Part shown: piece after piece, positions 37,300 to 45,839 of the stretch | Layout of the letters: each line of letters begins with the position of its first letter | Position numbering within the stretch: the stretch's first letter is position 1 | NCBI GenBank assembly: GCA_027063065.1 | Contig: JAMOSO010000007.1 | Coordinates: forward strand, 1 to 64,000 | Reading direction: 5' to 3' | DNA length: 64,000 nucleotides | Source of the DNA: Planctomycetota bacterium | GTDB lineage: Bacteria; Planctomycetota; JAMOSO01 | Notes under the pieces: model-generated | The model's input: the letters and a program-made list of their open reading frames with translations, nothing else | The model's database searches: none | Told to the model about the DNA's origin: nothing | Program-made: the position numbers and the translations under genes

Positions 37300-37679
37300 A
37301 GAAGAACTCAGTGGATTAAAATTTAAATTTCCTTGCCATTTTATTTGCATTTGTTTATTGGTTTGGCAATAAAAGAGCATGGGGTTGTTAACGTTTGGTT
37401 TGGTGGAAAAATTATGTACAGTAAAATTAATATTATTTAAAATGCGTTTAAAATTAAAACTTTATCAATGAAGTATAACTTACTTTTTGTGATAGAAATA
37501 TTTTTTATGTCTAAAGGTGATAAATGCAAAGGTTTATTGTTGGGCTTAGTTTTAGTTGGGTGCTGTAATATAGTTAAAAGATTTATAGAATGCTCATGGT
37601 TAATTGTTATGTTGATATTTGTTTCTCGACTTTTAAACTCATCTAAAACAATGCGCCATGTAGTTAAACTTTTTATCGC
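37300..37679 (-). pseudogene. Broken DUF748/AsmA-like gene fragment
   Basis: On the minus strand, 37679 to about 37455 reads LTTWRIVLDEFKSRE...HSINLLTILQHP...LHLSPLDIKNISITKS-KLYFIDKVLI. A shift of frame near 37450 then continues with KRILNNINFTVHNFSTKPN...MQIKWQGNLNFNPLSSSGK to 37300. This is the core of a DUF748 repeat: small-amide-rich strands, IxF.D, then LSWQG-L.LNP-SSG. Both ends are missing. The right end abuts tex; the left end abuts the IS3 relic, which probably caused the break. Confidence 0.65.
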
Positions 37680-37756
37680 TTAAAAATCTTTGCATTATAC
37701 TCGCAAAATTAGTCTAATTATATCCGCAAAAAATCACATTTTTTTATGGAAACCCA

Positions 37757-39868
37757 ATGGATAATATAAATATCATATCAGATAGTTTAGGCTATAGACA
37801 CAATAGCGTAAAGGCTGTTTTGGATTTATTAGCAGATGGATCTACTGTGCCATTTATCGCTAGATATAGAAAAGAACAAACAGGCAGTTTAGATGAGGTG
37901 GCGATTGCCAAAATACGTGATACTCATACACAAATTTTAGAATTGTCAAAAAGACGTAACGTTATTATTGCATCATTGTCTGAGAGAGATTTATATAAAT
38001 CTAATTTAAAAAATAGTATTAATAATGCTAGTAGTTTAAAAGAACTAGAAGATTTATATTTACCATACCGCCTTAAAAGACGAACGCGTGCTACTATAGC
38101 TAAAGAAAATGGTTTGCAACCATTGGCAGATAGTATTTTTAACAGTGCTGATATCTCATTGTTAAAAAATGCTGATGAACAATCCATACTAGGTGCTCGG
38201 GATATTATTGCAGAAAAGATTAGTGAAAACACACAGTTGCGCAAAAAATTACGTGAATTGTATGCCACGCAGGCAATATTGGTTAGCAAGGTTGTAAAAA
38301 AGAAAACAGAATGTGCTATAAAATATAAAGATTATTTTGAGTGGTCAGAAAATGCAAGTAAAGTGCCTTCACATAGATTCTTAGCAATATTGCGTGGAGA
38401 AAGTGAAGGTTTTTTAAAAGTTCAAATACGCCCTGCGCAGATAGATGCGTTAAGGTTAATGCAACATTATATTATTAAGTCTAAACATAAAAATCATCCC
38501 CTTATCTATAGTCAAATTAAGCAGAGTATTGAAGATGCGTATAAGCGTTTATTAGCACCGTCAATGGAGACAGAGTTGCGATCTGTTTTAAAAGAAAATG
38601 CCGATGAAGATGCTATTAAAGTATTTACGGATAATCTGAGGGAATTACTTATGGCACCGCCGTTAGGGCAAAAGGCAATCTTAGCTATAGATCCAGGCTT
38701 TAGGACAGGTTGCAAAGTAGTTTGTTTAAATCCACAAGGTAAATTGCTTTATAATACAGTGATTTATCCGCAGGCACCTAAATCAGTAAAAAACTCTGAG
38801 CAAATATTGGTTGATTTGGTTGATAAGTATATGATTGAAGCCATAGCAATAGGCAATGGCACGGCGAGCCGTGAGACGGAATCATTTGTGCGTCAATGTA
38901 ATTTTAAGCGTAAGCCAATTATTGTACAAGTTAATGAAAGTGGAGCGTCTATTTATTCTGCTTCGGATATTGCTCGTGCAGAATTTCCAAATGACGATAT
39001 TACTGTGCGTGGGGCAGTTTCGATTGGACGTAGGTTGGCCGATCCGTTGGCAGAGTTGGTTAAGTTAGATCCAAAATCTATAGGTGTAGGTCAGTATCAG
39101 CATGATGTCGATCAGCATAAACTAAAAAAAGGTTTGGATGATACGGTTGTGTCGTGTGTTAATGCAATAGGGGTAGAACTAAACACAGCCAGTGCTTATT
39201 TGTTGTCTTATGTTTCTGGTTTAGGTATGCAACTAGCACAAAATATTGTTGATTACCGCAATGAAAATGGAGCGTTTACATCTAAGGCGCAATTAAAAAA
39301 GGTTAAGCGTCTAGGGCCAAAAGCATTTGAGCAATCAGCAGGTTTTTTGCGTATTCATAATGCTAAAAATCCTTTGGATAGTTCTGGTGTTCATCCAGAA
39401 CGTTATCCTTTAATAGAGCAAATATGTAAAGATTATCAGACTAATATTGCAGATTTAATGCAAGATGCTACATTAAGATCTTCTATTAATTTATCAAAAT
39501 ATATAACTAATGATGTTGGTTTGCCTACATTAAAAGATATTATTGTGGAATTATCCAAGCCAGGTAGAGACCCTCGTCAAAAATTTGAGTTGTTTTCTTT
39601 TGCTACAGATATTAATACAGTTGATGATCTTAAAAAGGGGATGCGTTTGCCTGGTATTGTTACTAATGTCACTAATTTTGGTGCGTTTGTGGATGTGGGG
39701 GTGCATCAGGATGGTTTAGTGCATATATCTCAATTGGCTGATAAATTTGTTAAAGATCCATCTGCTATCGTTAAAGTAGGTCAAAAAGTTAAGGTATGGG
39801 TATGTGATATTGATAAAAAACGCGCTCGTATAGCCTTATCGTTGCGTAGTGAGTATCAATGTGATTAA
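37757..39868 (+). CDS. tex: Tex, S1-domain RNA-binding transcription factor
   Basis: A 703-residue Tex protein, a conserved cytoplasmic factor related to eukaryotic Spt6 that binds nucleic acid. It has the N-terminal helical region (TVPFIARYRKEQTGSLDEVA near 32-51) and YqgF-like domain (ILAIDPGFRTGCKVVCLNPQ near 308-327). Next comes the helix-hairpin-helix part (LAQNIVDYRNENGAFTSKAQ near 495) and a C-terminal S1 domain (MRLPGIVTNVTNFGAFVDVG, then HQDGLVHISQLADKFV near 630-665). Length is slightly under the usual 720-780. It converges on the sensor kinase gene with a 4-bp overlap. Confidence 0.95.
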   Translation: MDNINIISDSLGYRHNSVKAVLDLLADGSTVPFIARYRKEQTGSLDEVAIAKIRDTHTQILELSKRRNVIIASLSERDLYKSNLKNSINNASSLKELEDLYLPYRLKRRTRATIAKENGLQPLADSIFNSADISLLKNADEQSILGARDIIAEKISENTQLRKKLRELYATQAILVSKVVKKKTECAIKYKDYFEWSENASKVPSHRFLAILRGESEGFLKVQIRPAQIDALRLMQHYIIKSKHKNHPLIYSQIKQSIEDAYKRLLAPSMETELRSVLKENADEDAIKVFTDNLRELLMAPPLGQKAILAIDPGFRTGCKVVCLNPQGKLLYNTVIYPQAPKSVKNSEQILVDLVDKYMIEAIAIGNGTASRETESFVRQCNFKRKPIIVQVNESGASIYSASDIARAEFPNDDITVRGAVSIGRRLADPLAELVKLDPKSIGVGQYQHDVDQHKLKKGLDDTVVSCVNAIGVELNTASAYLLSYVSGLGMQLAQNIVDYRNENGAFTSKAQLKKVKRLGPKAFEQSAGFLRIHNAKNPLDSSGVHPERYPLIEQICKDYQTNIADLMQDATLRSSINLSKYITNDVGLPTLKDIIVELSKPGRDPRQKFELFSFATDINTVDDLKKGMRLPGIVTNVTNFGAFVDVGVHQDGLVHISQLADKFVKDPSAIVKVGQKVKVWVCDIDKKRARIALSLRSEYQCD

Positions 39869-42225
39869 TTTTTTGGATTAATTTTGATTATTTTTTCTGG
39901 TGGGATTTTAACCATGAAGGTTGTCTCTGGCAAAGTGGTATTGTCTGTCTCTAGTAGGCTTAAATGTCCGCCAATTTCGCACATCATATTAAATGCATTG
40001 TGTAATCCAAACCCATAGTGTTTGTTTTTGGTTGTAAAACCGTATTGAAATATACTATCTTTGTTTTTGGCTGGGATAGCTACGCCTTTATTTGATATTG
40101 TAATTTTAATGCCTTGTGTTTCATTGCCACTTAATTTAACCTCTATATTTTGGTTGGGGTTTTCTTCTAATGATTCAATAGCATTATTTAATAGTTCAAT
40201 AAAGACATGGGCTAATTTTGATTTGTTTAATTTGATATTTATGTTTGCGTTTATTTCATTGATCAACGAGATGTTATTTATTAATGCGTTTTGTTTAAAC
40301 AATAAAAGTTCTGTTATCATATTTGTTAGGTTAAATTTTAAGTCAAACTCTGGGTAGCGGGTTAATTTTTTTTGTGATGTAATAGTTTGCGATATTAAGT
40401 CTAAACAATGTTTTAATTCGTTTTGCTGTATATTTATATCGCCATGTAGCTTTAAGATGCCTTTGTAAAAAGATGTTCCAAGTATCGATAGGTGTCTAGA
40501 TTTGTGTTCTATATCAAGATTAGGATTGTTTTTAATTTGATTAAATTCTTGATTTAGGCGTTCAAATGCTTTTAGTTCGTCATTTAAATTGCTAGATAAA
40601 TTGTCGTAGGCAGTGTTGGCAAGTACTAGACTGTTGCCAAATAGGTGCACAATATTGGTGGCTATTTCTGACTTGCCAGATTCATTGGCTTGTTGTAATA
40701 GTTCGGCTTTTACTTTTGCTAGCTCATTGGTGCGGTTGGCAACTTCTTTGCGTAGTTGCTGTTTTACTTCTTCTTGAAATTTAACATATTCACTTACGTC
40801 ATTGATTATTATTACTGCTCCTTGGCTGATAGGGTAAAAGGTAATATTTACTTGTCGTGTTGTATTGTTGTTTTCTAGTTGTAGTGTGATATTTTCTTTT
40901 GTGGTTATACATTTGCATCCGATTGTTTTTTCTATTTCTTTTTTAAAAGGGTTTAATACATTTATGTATTCAAATAATGGGCGACCAGCGATACGGCGAA
41001 TATCTAAATTGATAATTTTGCTTGCTGCTCTATTGGCAGTGGTAATAATTAATTTATGATCAATGACAAATATAATAGCGGGCATTGAATCTATTATGTC
41101 TGTCAAATTATTGCGGGATTTAATTACGTTATCTCTCTGGGTTTGGATATGTCTAAATGCTTTTTCAATAGCATTGCCAATAACATTAAAGTCTTTTACT
41201 ACAGTTTTTGTAAATGGTTTTATATTTGTGTAGGCTGTTTCGGAGTTTCTAATATATGTTAAAAGCTTAGATAGAGGTTTGTTTATAAAGAACGAAAAAA
41301 ATAATAAGATAATTAAAATAATAATTATGTAAGCGACTGTTAATATTGGAAATTTATATTTGAATGTAGTAGGGGCTTTTTTAAGTGGGCTAGCTAATAT
41401 TATATTTAACTTATTTTGTGTTTTGTTGTTATGTAATGGGTATGATTTACAATATATGGTATTTGCTTTAGTGTGTTGTTCTATCAAATTGTATGGTGTA
41501 TCTGTAAAGCGTAGTCCAATTTGTGATTTGGCGATATGTTTTGTAAATTCTTGGTAAAAACCTACTATGGGTTTATTGTTATAGGTTATTAAAAAATCTT
41601 TATTATTTAGAATTTGAATAATTTTTGAATATATATTTAAGTTGTTGTTAATAATGGTTGCGCCTGTAATGGTTGCAATGACTTCGCCATCTTGACTTAA
41701 GATTTCTTTGGAGCTTACTTGATAAAGCTTGATTTGTTTTTGATCATCGACAAATGAATATATAGAAGCATCGTCGTTATTGACGTTTTGTACGATTGAA
41801 TTTAAAGTTTTTTTGCTGTACATACCCAAGCTTAGATTTAGCCAAACTTTGTTATTTTTTGTGATAAATAATATTTCACTCTGTTCAATTTCAGAAAACA
41901 ATATAATGCTATCTGCTTCGTTTAAGGTGGGTTGTTTTTGATTTGATTTTATAAGTTGAGAAAATCTTTTATTATTAGCTAAGTTAGATATGAAATTTTC
42001 GAGTTGCTTCCAATTTAAGTTAAGGCTGTACTCAATTGAAAGTTTGTTGTGATCAAATTGTGAGTTGACTTCATTTTTTAATATTTTTTGTGAATAATCA
42101 TTGATTTCTAGGTATAGTCCACCTAGCCCGATGGCGGATATTAGTGTTATAAGTAAGATACTTAAATTAATTACTTTCCATTTGTTATTTGTTTTATCGT
42201 TTGGCATTAGAGTATCGAAAAGCAT
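39865..42225 (-). CDS. LuxQ-like membrane sensor histidine kinase
   Basis: A 786-residue kinase: span 1 (about 19-38), a 250-residue periplasmic sensor, span 2 (about 292-314), a HAMP-like region, a PAS domain (about 375-485) and a coiled coil. The dimerisation helix has H527 in ATNIVHLFGNSL, the HNVGN-type H-box variant, and a HATPase end carries HVFIELLNNAIESLEENP and KHYGFGLHNAFNMM. Its start overlaps the luxP-like gene by 32 bp (ATG 42225; ATG 42207 would still overlap by 14). This order and overlap match Vibrio luxPQ. Unlike LuxQ it lacks a receiver domain, so it needs a separate response regulator, not found here. Confidence 0.8.
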   Translation of the reverse strand: MLFDTLMPNDKTNNKWKVINLSILLITLISAIGLGGLYLEINDYSQKILKNEVNSQFDHNKLSIEYSLNLNWKQLENFISNLANNKRFSQLIKSNQKQPTLNEADSIILFSEIEQSEILFITKNNKVWLNLSLGMYSKKTLNSIVQNVNNDDASIYSFVDDQKQIKLYQVSSKEILSQDGEVIATITGATIINNNLNIYSKIIQILNNKDFLITYNNKPIVGFYQEFTKHIAKSQIGLRFTDTPYNLIEQHTKANTIYCKSYPLHNNKTQNKLNIILASPLKKAPTTFKYKFPILTVAYIIIILIILLFFSFFINKPLSKLLTYIRNSETAYTNIKPFTKTVVKDFNVIGNAIEKAFRHIQTQRDNVIKSRNNLTDIIDSMPAIIFVIDHKLIITTANRAASKIINLDIRRIAGRPLFEYINVLNPFKKEIEKTIGCKCITTKENITLQLENNNTTRQVNITFYPISQGAVIIINDVSEYVKFQEEVKQQLRKEVANRTNELAKVKAELLQQANESGKSEIATNIVHLFGNSLVLANTAYDNLSSNLNDELKAFERLNQEFNQIKNNPNLDIEHKSRHLSILGTSFYKGILKLHGDINIQQNELKHCLDLISQTITSQKKLTRYPEFDLKFNLTNMITELLLFKQNALINNISLINEINANINIKLNKSKLAHVFIELLNNAIESLEENPNQNIEVKLSGNETQGIKITISNKGVAIPAKNKDSIFQYGFTTKNKHYGFGLHNAFNMMCEIGGHLSLLETDNTTLPETTFMVKIPPEKIIKINPKN

Positions 42226-43279
42226 ATTCTTTAATTTTTTTCAGTTCTGCTTTAGTGGTGTTTTGGTCGATAATTTTCATGGAACCAGAATATATAATAG
42301 GCTTAGGTAATTTTTGGGCTTCTATATTTAGTTTAATTGCTTCGGCCATCGCAACACCATTGTCATCGTTAAGGCGCATTACTGTAAAAGCCATATCTTT
42401 TTTTGCTATTGATTTAAGCTCGTCGCTGCCTCCGCCCCAACCATTAACTATGGGTGGGTTTGATATGTCGCTGTCTTTAATTGCCGATATTGCGCCTAGT
42501 GCAATGTCGGTGCTACAGGCGTATATAAAATCTAGCGAGTGTTGTTTTTTTAGTATTTTTGCTGTTGCTGTTTTAGCTGTTTGAAAATCAGCTTTAGTAT
42601 AAAACGCATTGGTTAGTGTGAATTTAGACTTTTTAAATAAGTTTGTAAAATACAGGCCTCTTTGTCTGTTTATGGGAGAGTTTCTTAAGAAATATAAAAT
42701 ACCAAAATTTATTTTTTCTTTTTTGGCAAAGATTTTTTTATATTTATCGGCTAGCATTTTAGTGCCTTTGCGGTGAGAAAATCCAACATACATAAATGGT
42801 GGTGTGTTGCGCCATTTTTCTAGTGGCTCTACTAGGTTTTGAATAATTACTTTTGTATTTTTGGCAGCTAGAAGGTTAGAGATGGTTATTTCGTCGCTTT
42901 TAGAGCTAATAGTAGTTACAAGATAATCTGGTTGTAGCAACATGGCTTTTTGAATGGCGATATGTGCTTTGCGTTTTTCGTAAATGGCGGTGGAAAATTC
43001 ATAAAGTTTATAATTTATTTTTAATTCTTTCATACGTGCTTCAAATGATTGTATGCTACGTCTCCAGTAATCGGAATTTTGTTTTAGAGGTGTTGCAAAC
43101 GCTATTGTTACATTCTTGTTTTGTAGGTTGGCTTTTATTGGTCTTGCAGGGGTTTTTATAATTTTTTGAAAGTTATCTTGAAAGCGTGTAGCTGTTTGTG
43201 TGTTATCTGCGAAGGTGTTGGCTAAAATGTTGCAGTTGGAATAGTTACAAATTAAAAATAATAGGATAATAATACGCAT
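42194..43279 (-). CDS. luxP: LuxP-like autoinducer-2 binding protein
   Basis: A 361-residue periplasmic binding protein with an N-terminal signal (MRIIILLFLICNYSNCNILA). It matches Vibrio LuxP block by block: QNSDYWRRSIQSFEARM, FIYACSTDIALGAISAI, VNGWGGGSDELKSIAKKD and TVMRLNDDNGVAMAEAIK. Residues that contact AI-2 in LuxP have counterparts: Q67, S69, W72, N148, R207, T257, D258, W281 and R302. This points to a furanosyl borate-type AI-2 receptor rather than a ribose-binding protein. It overlaps the downstream sensor kinase gene, as luxP does luxQ. Confidence 0.88.
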   Translation of the reverse strand: MRIIILLFLICNYSNCNILANTFADNTQTATRFQDNFQKIIKTPARPIKANLQNKNVTIAFATPLKQNSDYWRRSIQSFEARMKELKINYKLYEFSTAIYEKRKAHIAIQKAMLLQPDYLVTTISSKSDEITISNLLAAKNTKVIIQNLVEPLEKWRNTPPFMYVGFSHRKGTKMLADKYKKIFAKKEKINFGILYFLRNSPINRQRGLYFTNLFKKSKFTLTNAFYTKADFQTAKTATAKILKKQHSLDFIYACSTDIALGAISAIKDSDISNPPIVNGWGGGSDELKSIAKKDMAFTVMRLNDDNGVAMAEAIKLNIEAQKLPKPIIYSGSMKIIDQNTTKAELKKIKEYAFRYSNAKR

Positions 43280-43311
43280 AGTATGTCCTTATTAAAAGTA
43301 TTATTACTGCA

Positions 43312-43351
43312 AATACAATGGCTTTTGCCGTAGTTCAAAAGCCATTGTATT
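43312..43351. terminator. Strong hairpin after the 100-residue membrane protein gene
   Basis: AATACAATGGCTTTTG (43312-43327) pairs perfectly with CAAAAGCCATTGTATT (43336-43351), a 16-bp stem with an 8-nt loop. On the minus strand it separates the small gene at 43360 from luxP. The T run is weak. Confidence 0.65.
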
Positions 43352-43359
43352 ATAATTTG

Positions 43360-43662
43360 TTAGGAGTCTTTTTTGATTTGTAATTTTTTTATTTCGATGA
43401 TTAATATACCGACAGCAGCAATTAATAAACCCATTTGGCATTGATTGAAATAATTTTCAGTGATACCTTGTTGCATGACATTTTGGGGTGAAATTAATAT
43501 ATATTGTATTAGTGAATATAAAAACCAATACGAACCGATACCAACAAAACCTACTCCAGAGGTCAAACCTAAAAAGCCCATTATTTTAAATAAGGTTTTG
43601 TTAAACCAATTTTGAGCATCTTTTGCCTCAAGATCATAATTACATTCTTGTTTATCTTCCAT
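43360..43662 (-). CDS. Small two-span membrane protein
   Basis: A 100-residue protein: acidic start (MEDKQECNYDLEAKDAQNWF), then spans at about 25-50 (IMGFLGLTSGVGFVGIGSYW) and 70-88 (QMGLLIAAVGILIIEIKKL). I recognise no family. AAGGAG lies at good spacing before ATG 43662, which supports expression. It is separated from luxP by a strong hairpin, so it is probably an independent unit. Confidence 0.6.
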   Translation of the reverse strand: MEDKQECNYDLEAKDAQNWFNKTLFKIMGFLGLTSGVGFVGIGSYWFLYSLIQYILISPQNVMQQGITENYFNQCQMGLLIAAVGILIIEIKKLQIKKDS

Positions 43663-43815
43663 TTATATCTCCTTATTAAATTAATTATAGTTTAAAGATA
43701 TAAAATGTAAAATCTAATAAAACTAGATAAATAATTATAATGTTAGATGTTGATTTATATCAATGTATCTTAATCAGCAGTGGCAACCGCGGAGGTAAGG
43801 CCATATAATAAGTTT

Positions 43816-44574
43816 ATGCTTATTTTAATTTCACCTACAAAAACATTAAATTTTGTGCAAAATATAAGCGGCTTGGCAGAAACCAAGCCGCTTTTTTTTG
43901 ATAAAAGCGCAAGTCTAGTCAATGTAATAGCAGGTATGTCATTGGCTCAGATTAAAACTATTTTTAAATTAAGTGACATGTTGTCTCAAAAAACATTTAA
44001 TGAATATCAAGATTGGTCGGTAACAGATATACAAAATCCAGCGATTTATTCTTATGCTGGTACTGTTTTTGATAAGATGAATCCATCTCAATTTTCTTTA
44101 GAAGATATGCAGTTTGCACAATTACATTTATGTATTATTGATGGTTTATATGGTTTGTTACGTCCTATGGATATGATTAAAAGATATCGCTTAGAAATGA
44201 ATACAAAAATACCGTTACACGGCTTTAAAAATTTATATGCATTTTGGTGCGATTTAATAACCTCTTATTTGCAAACACAATTATGCCAGTCAGACTATAT
44301 TATAAACTTAGCTTCCAAAGAATATTTTAAGGCTATTAAATTTGAAGATTTAAACGTTTTAGTAATTACGCCTACCTTTGCAGAATGGTCAAATGGTGTA
44401 TTAAAAACAAAAGCGACTTATGCCAAACAAGCTAGGGGGTTAATGGTGGCTTTTTGTATTAAAAATCAAATAGAAAACCCCAATGATTTAAAGCTTTTTA
44501 ATCAAGAAGGATATGAGTTTTCTGAAACGCATTCCAACAAAAATAATTTTGTTTTTATCAGAAAATCACAATAA
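43816..44574 (+). CDS. yaaA: YaaA family peroxide-stress protein
   Basis: A 252-residue DUF328/YaaA protein, linked in E. coli to lowering free iron during peroxide stress and to DNA binding. The start MLILISPTKTLNF, the middle ADGLYGLLRPMD-like segment (LCIIDGLYGLLRPMDMIKRY near 115-134), INLASKEYFKAI and the RGLMVAFCIKNQIENPNDLK end match. I chose ATG 43816 from family alignment; a GTG at 43780 with a nearby GGAGGT would add 12 atypical residues. Confidence 0.93.
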   Translation: MLILISPTKTLNFVQNISGLAETKPLFFDKSASLVNVIAGMSLAQIKTIFKLSDMLSQKTFNEYQDWSVTDIQNPAIYSYAGTVFDKMNPSQFSLEDMQFAQLHLCIIDGLYGLLRPMDMIKRYRLEMNTKIPLHGFKNLYAFWCDLITSYLQTQLCQSDYIINLASKEYFKAIKFEDLNVLVITPTFAEWSNGVLKTKATYAKQARGLMVAFCIKNQIENPNDLKLFNQEGYEFSETHSNKNNFVFIRKSQ

Positions 44575-44651
44575 TTAACATTATTTTGACAAGGATTTTA
44601 ACATCGGTTTTGTTATAGTGTGTATATAATTAAATTGGAGAGCATAGTATT

Positions 44652-44764
44652 ATGAAGTATAAGCCATTTTTAAAATGGACTCTTTAAATTGTAGGAGGAT
44701 ATTAAGTAATTCTGATGTTAAGGCTGATTATGGAACAGATACAATAGATACGTTTATAGATTAG
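44652..44764 (+). other. Two overlapping mini-ORFs in the cobT leader
   Basis: An 11-codon frame (44652-44687, MKYKPFLKWTL) has a GGAG upstream, and a 29-codon frame (44675-44764, MDSLNCRRILSNSDVKADY) overlaps it. They could be a leader peptide, a decayed gene or chance. No riboswitch core is apparent in this 217-bp gap. Confidence 0.2.
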
Positions 44765-44791
44765 CAATTTAGTTAAAGGTAATAAATTAAT

Positions 44792-45838
44792 ATGAGTATA
44801 GAACAAAAATTAGAAGTGATTTGTGGTAATATTCCAGAGTTGGATATGGGCTGGGCAAAGTGTGCTAAGACTAGATTTAATGAGTCATTTTTGCAAGGTG
44901 GTGGTTTGGGTACTTTAGTAGAACCAGCATCAATTGTTGCGGCAATTAACGAAGATTTATTATCTGGAATTAAAAGTAAAATGTTATATATGGTTGCTGC
45001 TGATCACGGTTTATTGCGCAATTTTGATGTGTCAACTTTTGGCTCAGATTTTTTAAATGAAGCTAGTCAAGCAATTTTAAATAATAAATCTGCGGGAACA
45101 ATTACTGCAAAAGCATCGGGGGTTAAAGTACGTTTGATAGATGCTGGTATTAAGGGTAAAATAGAAAAACACCGCCATTATATCGAGATAGGTAAACGCA
45201 TATCCGCAGATATAACCATTGAAAATGCTTTTAGTCGTAATGAAACCCTTGAGGCAATTGGCGCAGGTGTTGGGTTGGTTGAGGTTGGAGTCAGAGCTAC
45301 AATGGATTGCATTGCTGTTGCTTCATTGGGAGTGGGTGCCGAGCTTAGTGCATTATCTTTATTGGGTGCAATTACAGATTTAAAAGCGGAACAACTTTTA
45401 GATAATACAGATGAAAAATATACGCAAAAACGCACAGTAATAAATAAGTCAATAAATCGTACTAATAAAAATCAAAATGCCATAGATTTATTAGCTACAA
45501 TTGGTGGTGCTGATATAGCGGCCTTGGTGGGTATTTGTTTGTCTGGTGCTTTTTATAGGCGACCAATTGTTTTAGACGGCATAGCATCTTTGGTTGCAGG
45601 TATTATTGCTTGCGAATTAGCACCCGAAGTGCGCGGATATTTATTGGCTGCTCAAGAAGGATATGACAATGCAACTGATAGAGCATTGGAATGTTTACAA
45701 GTGCCTGCCATAATTGATATGGGCATAGGTGAAGGTGATGGCACTGCAGCATCTATTGCCTTAAATGTTTTGGATACCAGTATGCAGTTATTAAATAAAT
45801 TACCAACTTGTAAAAATGTAGGTATCAACAAAATTTAA
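44792..45838 (+). CDS. cobT: Nicotinate-nucleotide-dimethylbenzimidazole phosphoribosyltransferase
   Basis: A 348-residue CobT, which activates dimethylbenzimidazole as the alpha-ribotide lower ligand of cobalamin. Family signs are AADHGLLRNFDVSTFG near 69-84, AIGAGVGLVEVGVRAT, NAIDLLATIGGADIAALVG, PIVLDGIASLVAG and the C-terminal catalytic segment DMGIGEGDGTAASIAL with E317-like Glu. Length matches the usual 350. No other cobalamin-pathway gene is visible here, so it may serve remodelling of salvaged corrinoids. It lies 1 bp ahead of the pabB-pabC gene. Confidence 0.92.
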   Translation: MSIEQKLEVICGNIPELDMGWAKCAKTRFNESFLQGGGLGTLVEPASIVAAINEDLLSGIKSKMLYMVAADHGLLRNFDVSTFGSDFLNEASQAILNNKSAGTITAKASGVKVRLIDAGIKGKIEKHRHYIEIGKRISADITIENAFSRNETLEAIGAGVGLVEVGVRATMDCIAVASLGVGAELSALSLLGAITDLKAEQLLDNTDEKYTQKRTVINKSINRTNKNQNAIDLLATIGGADIAALVGICLSGAFYRRPIVLDGIASLVAGIIACELAPEVRGYLLAAQEGYDNATDRALECLQVPAIIDMGIGEGDGTAASIALNVLDTSMQLLNKLPTCKNVGINKI

Positions 45839-45839
45839 A

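Noticed and set aside
37468-37683. 71-residue membrane protein gene on the plus strand
   Set aside because: It is antisense to the DUF748 remnant, which shows clear family patterning on the minus strand.
39865-42225. Hybrid kinase with receiver domain as in Vibrio LuxQ
   Set aside because: The protein ends directly after the ATPase domain; there is no Asp-phosphoacceptor domain.
44575-44791. Cobalamin riboswitch ahead of cobT
   Set aside because: No B12-box core or matching stems were recognised; only mini-ORFs are seen.
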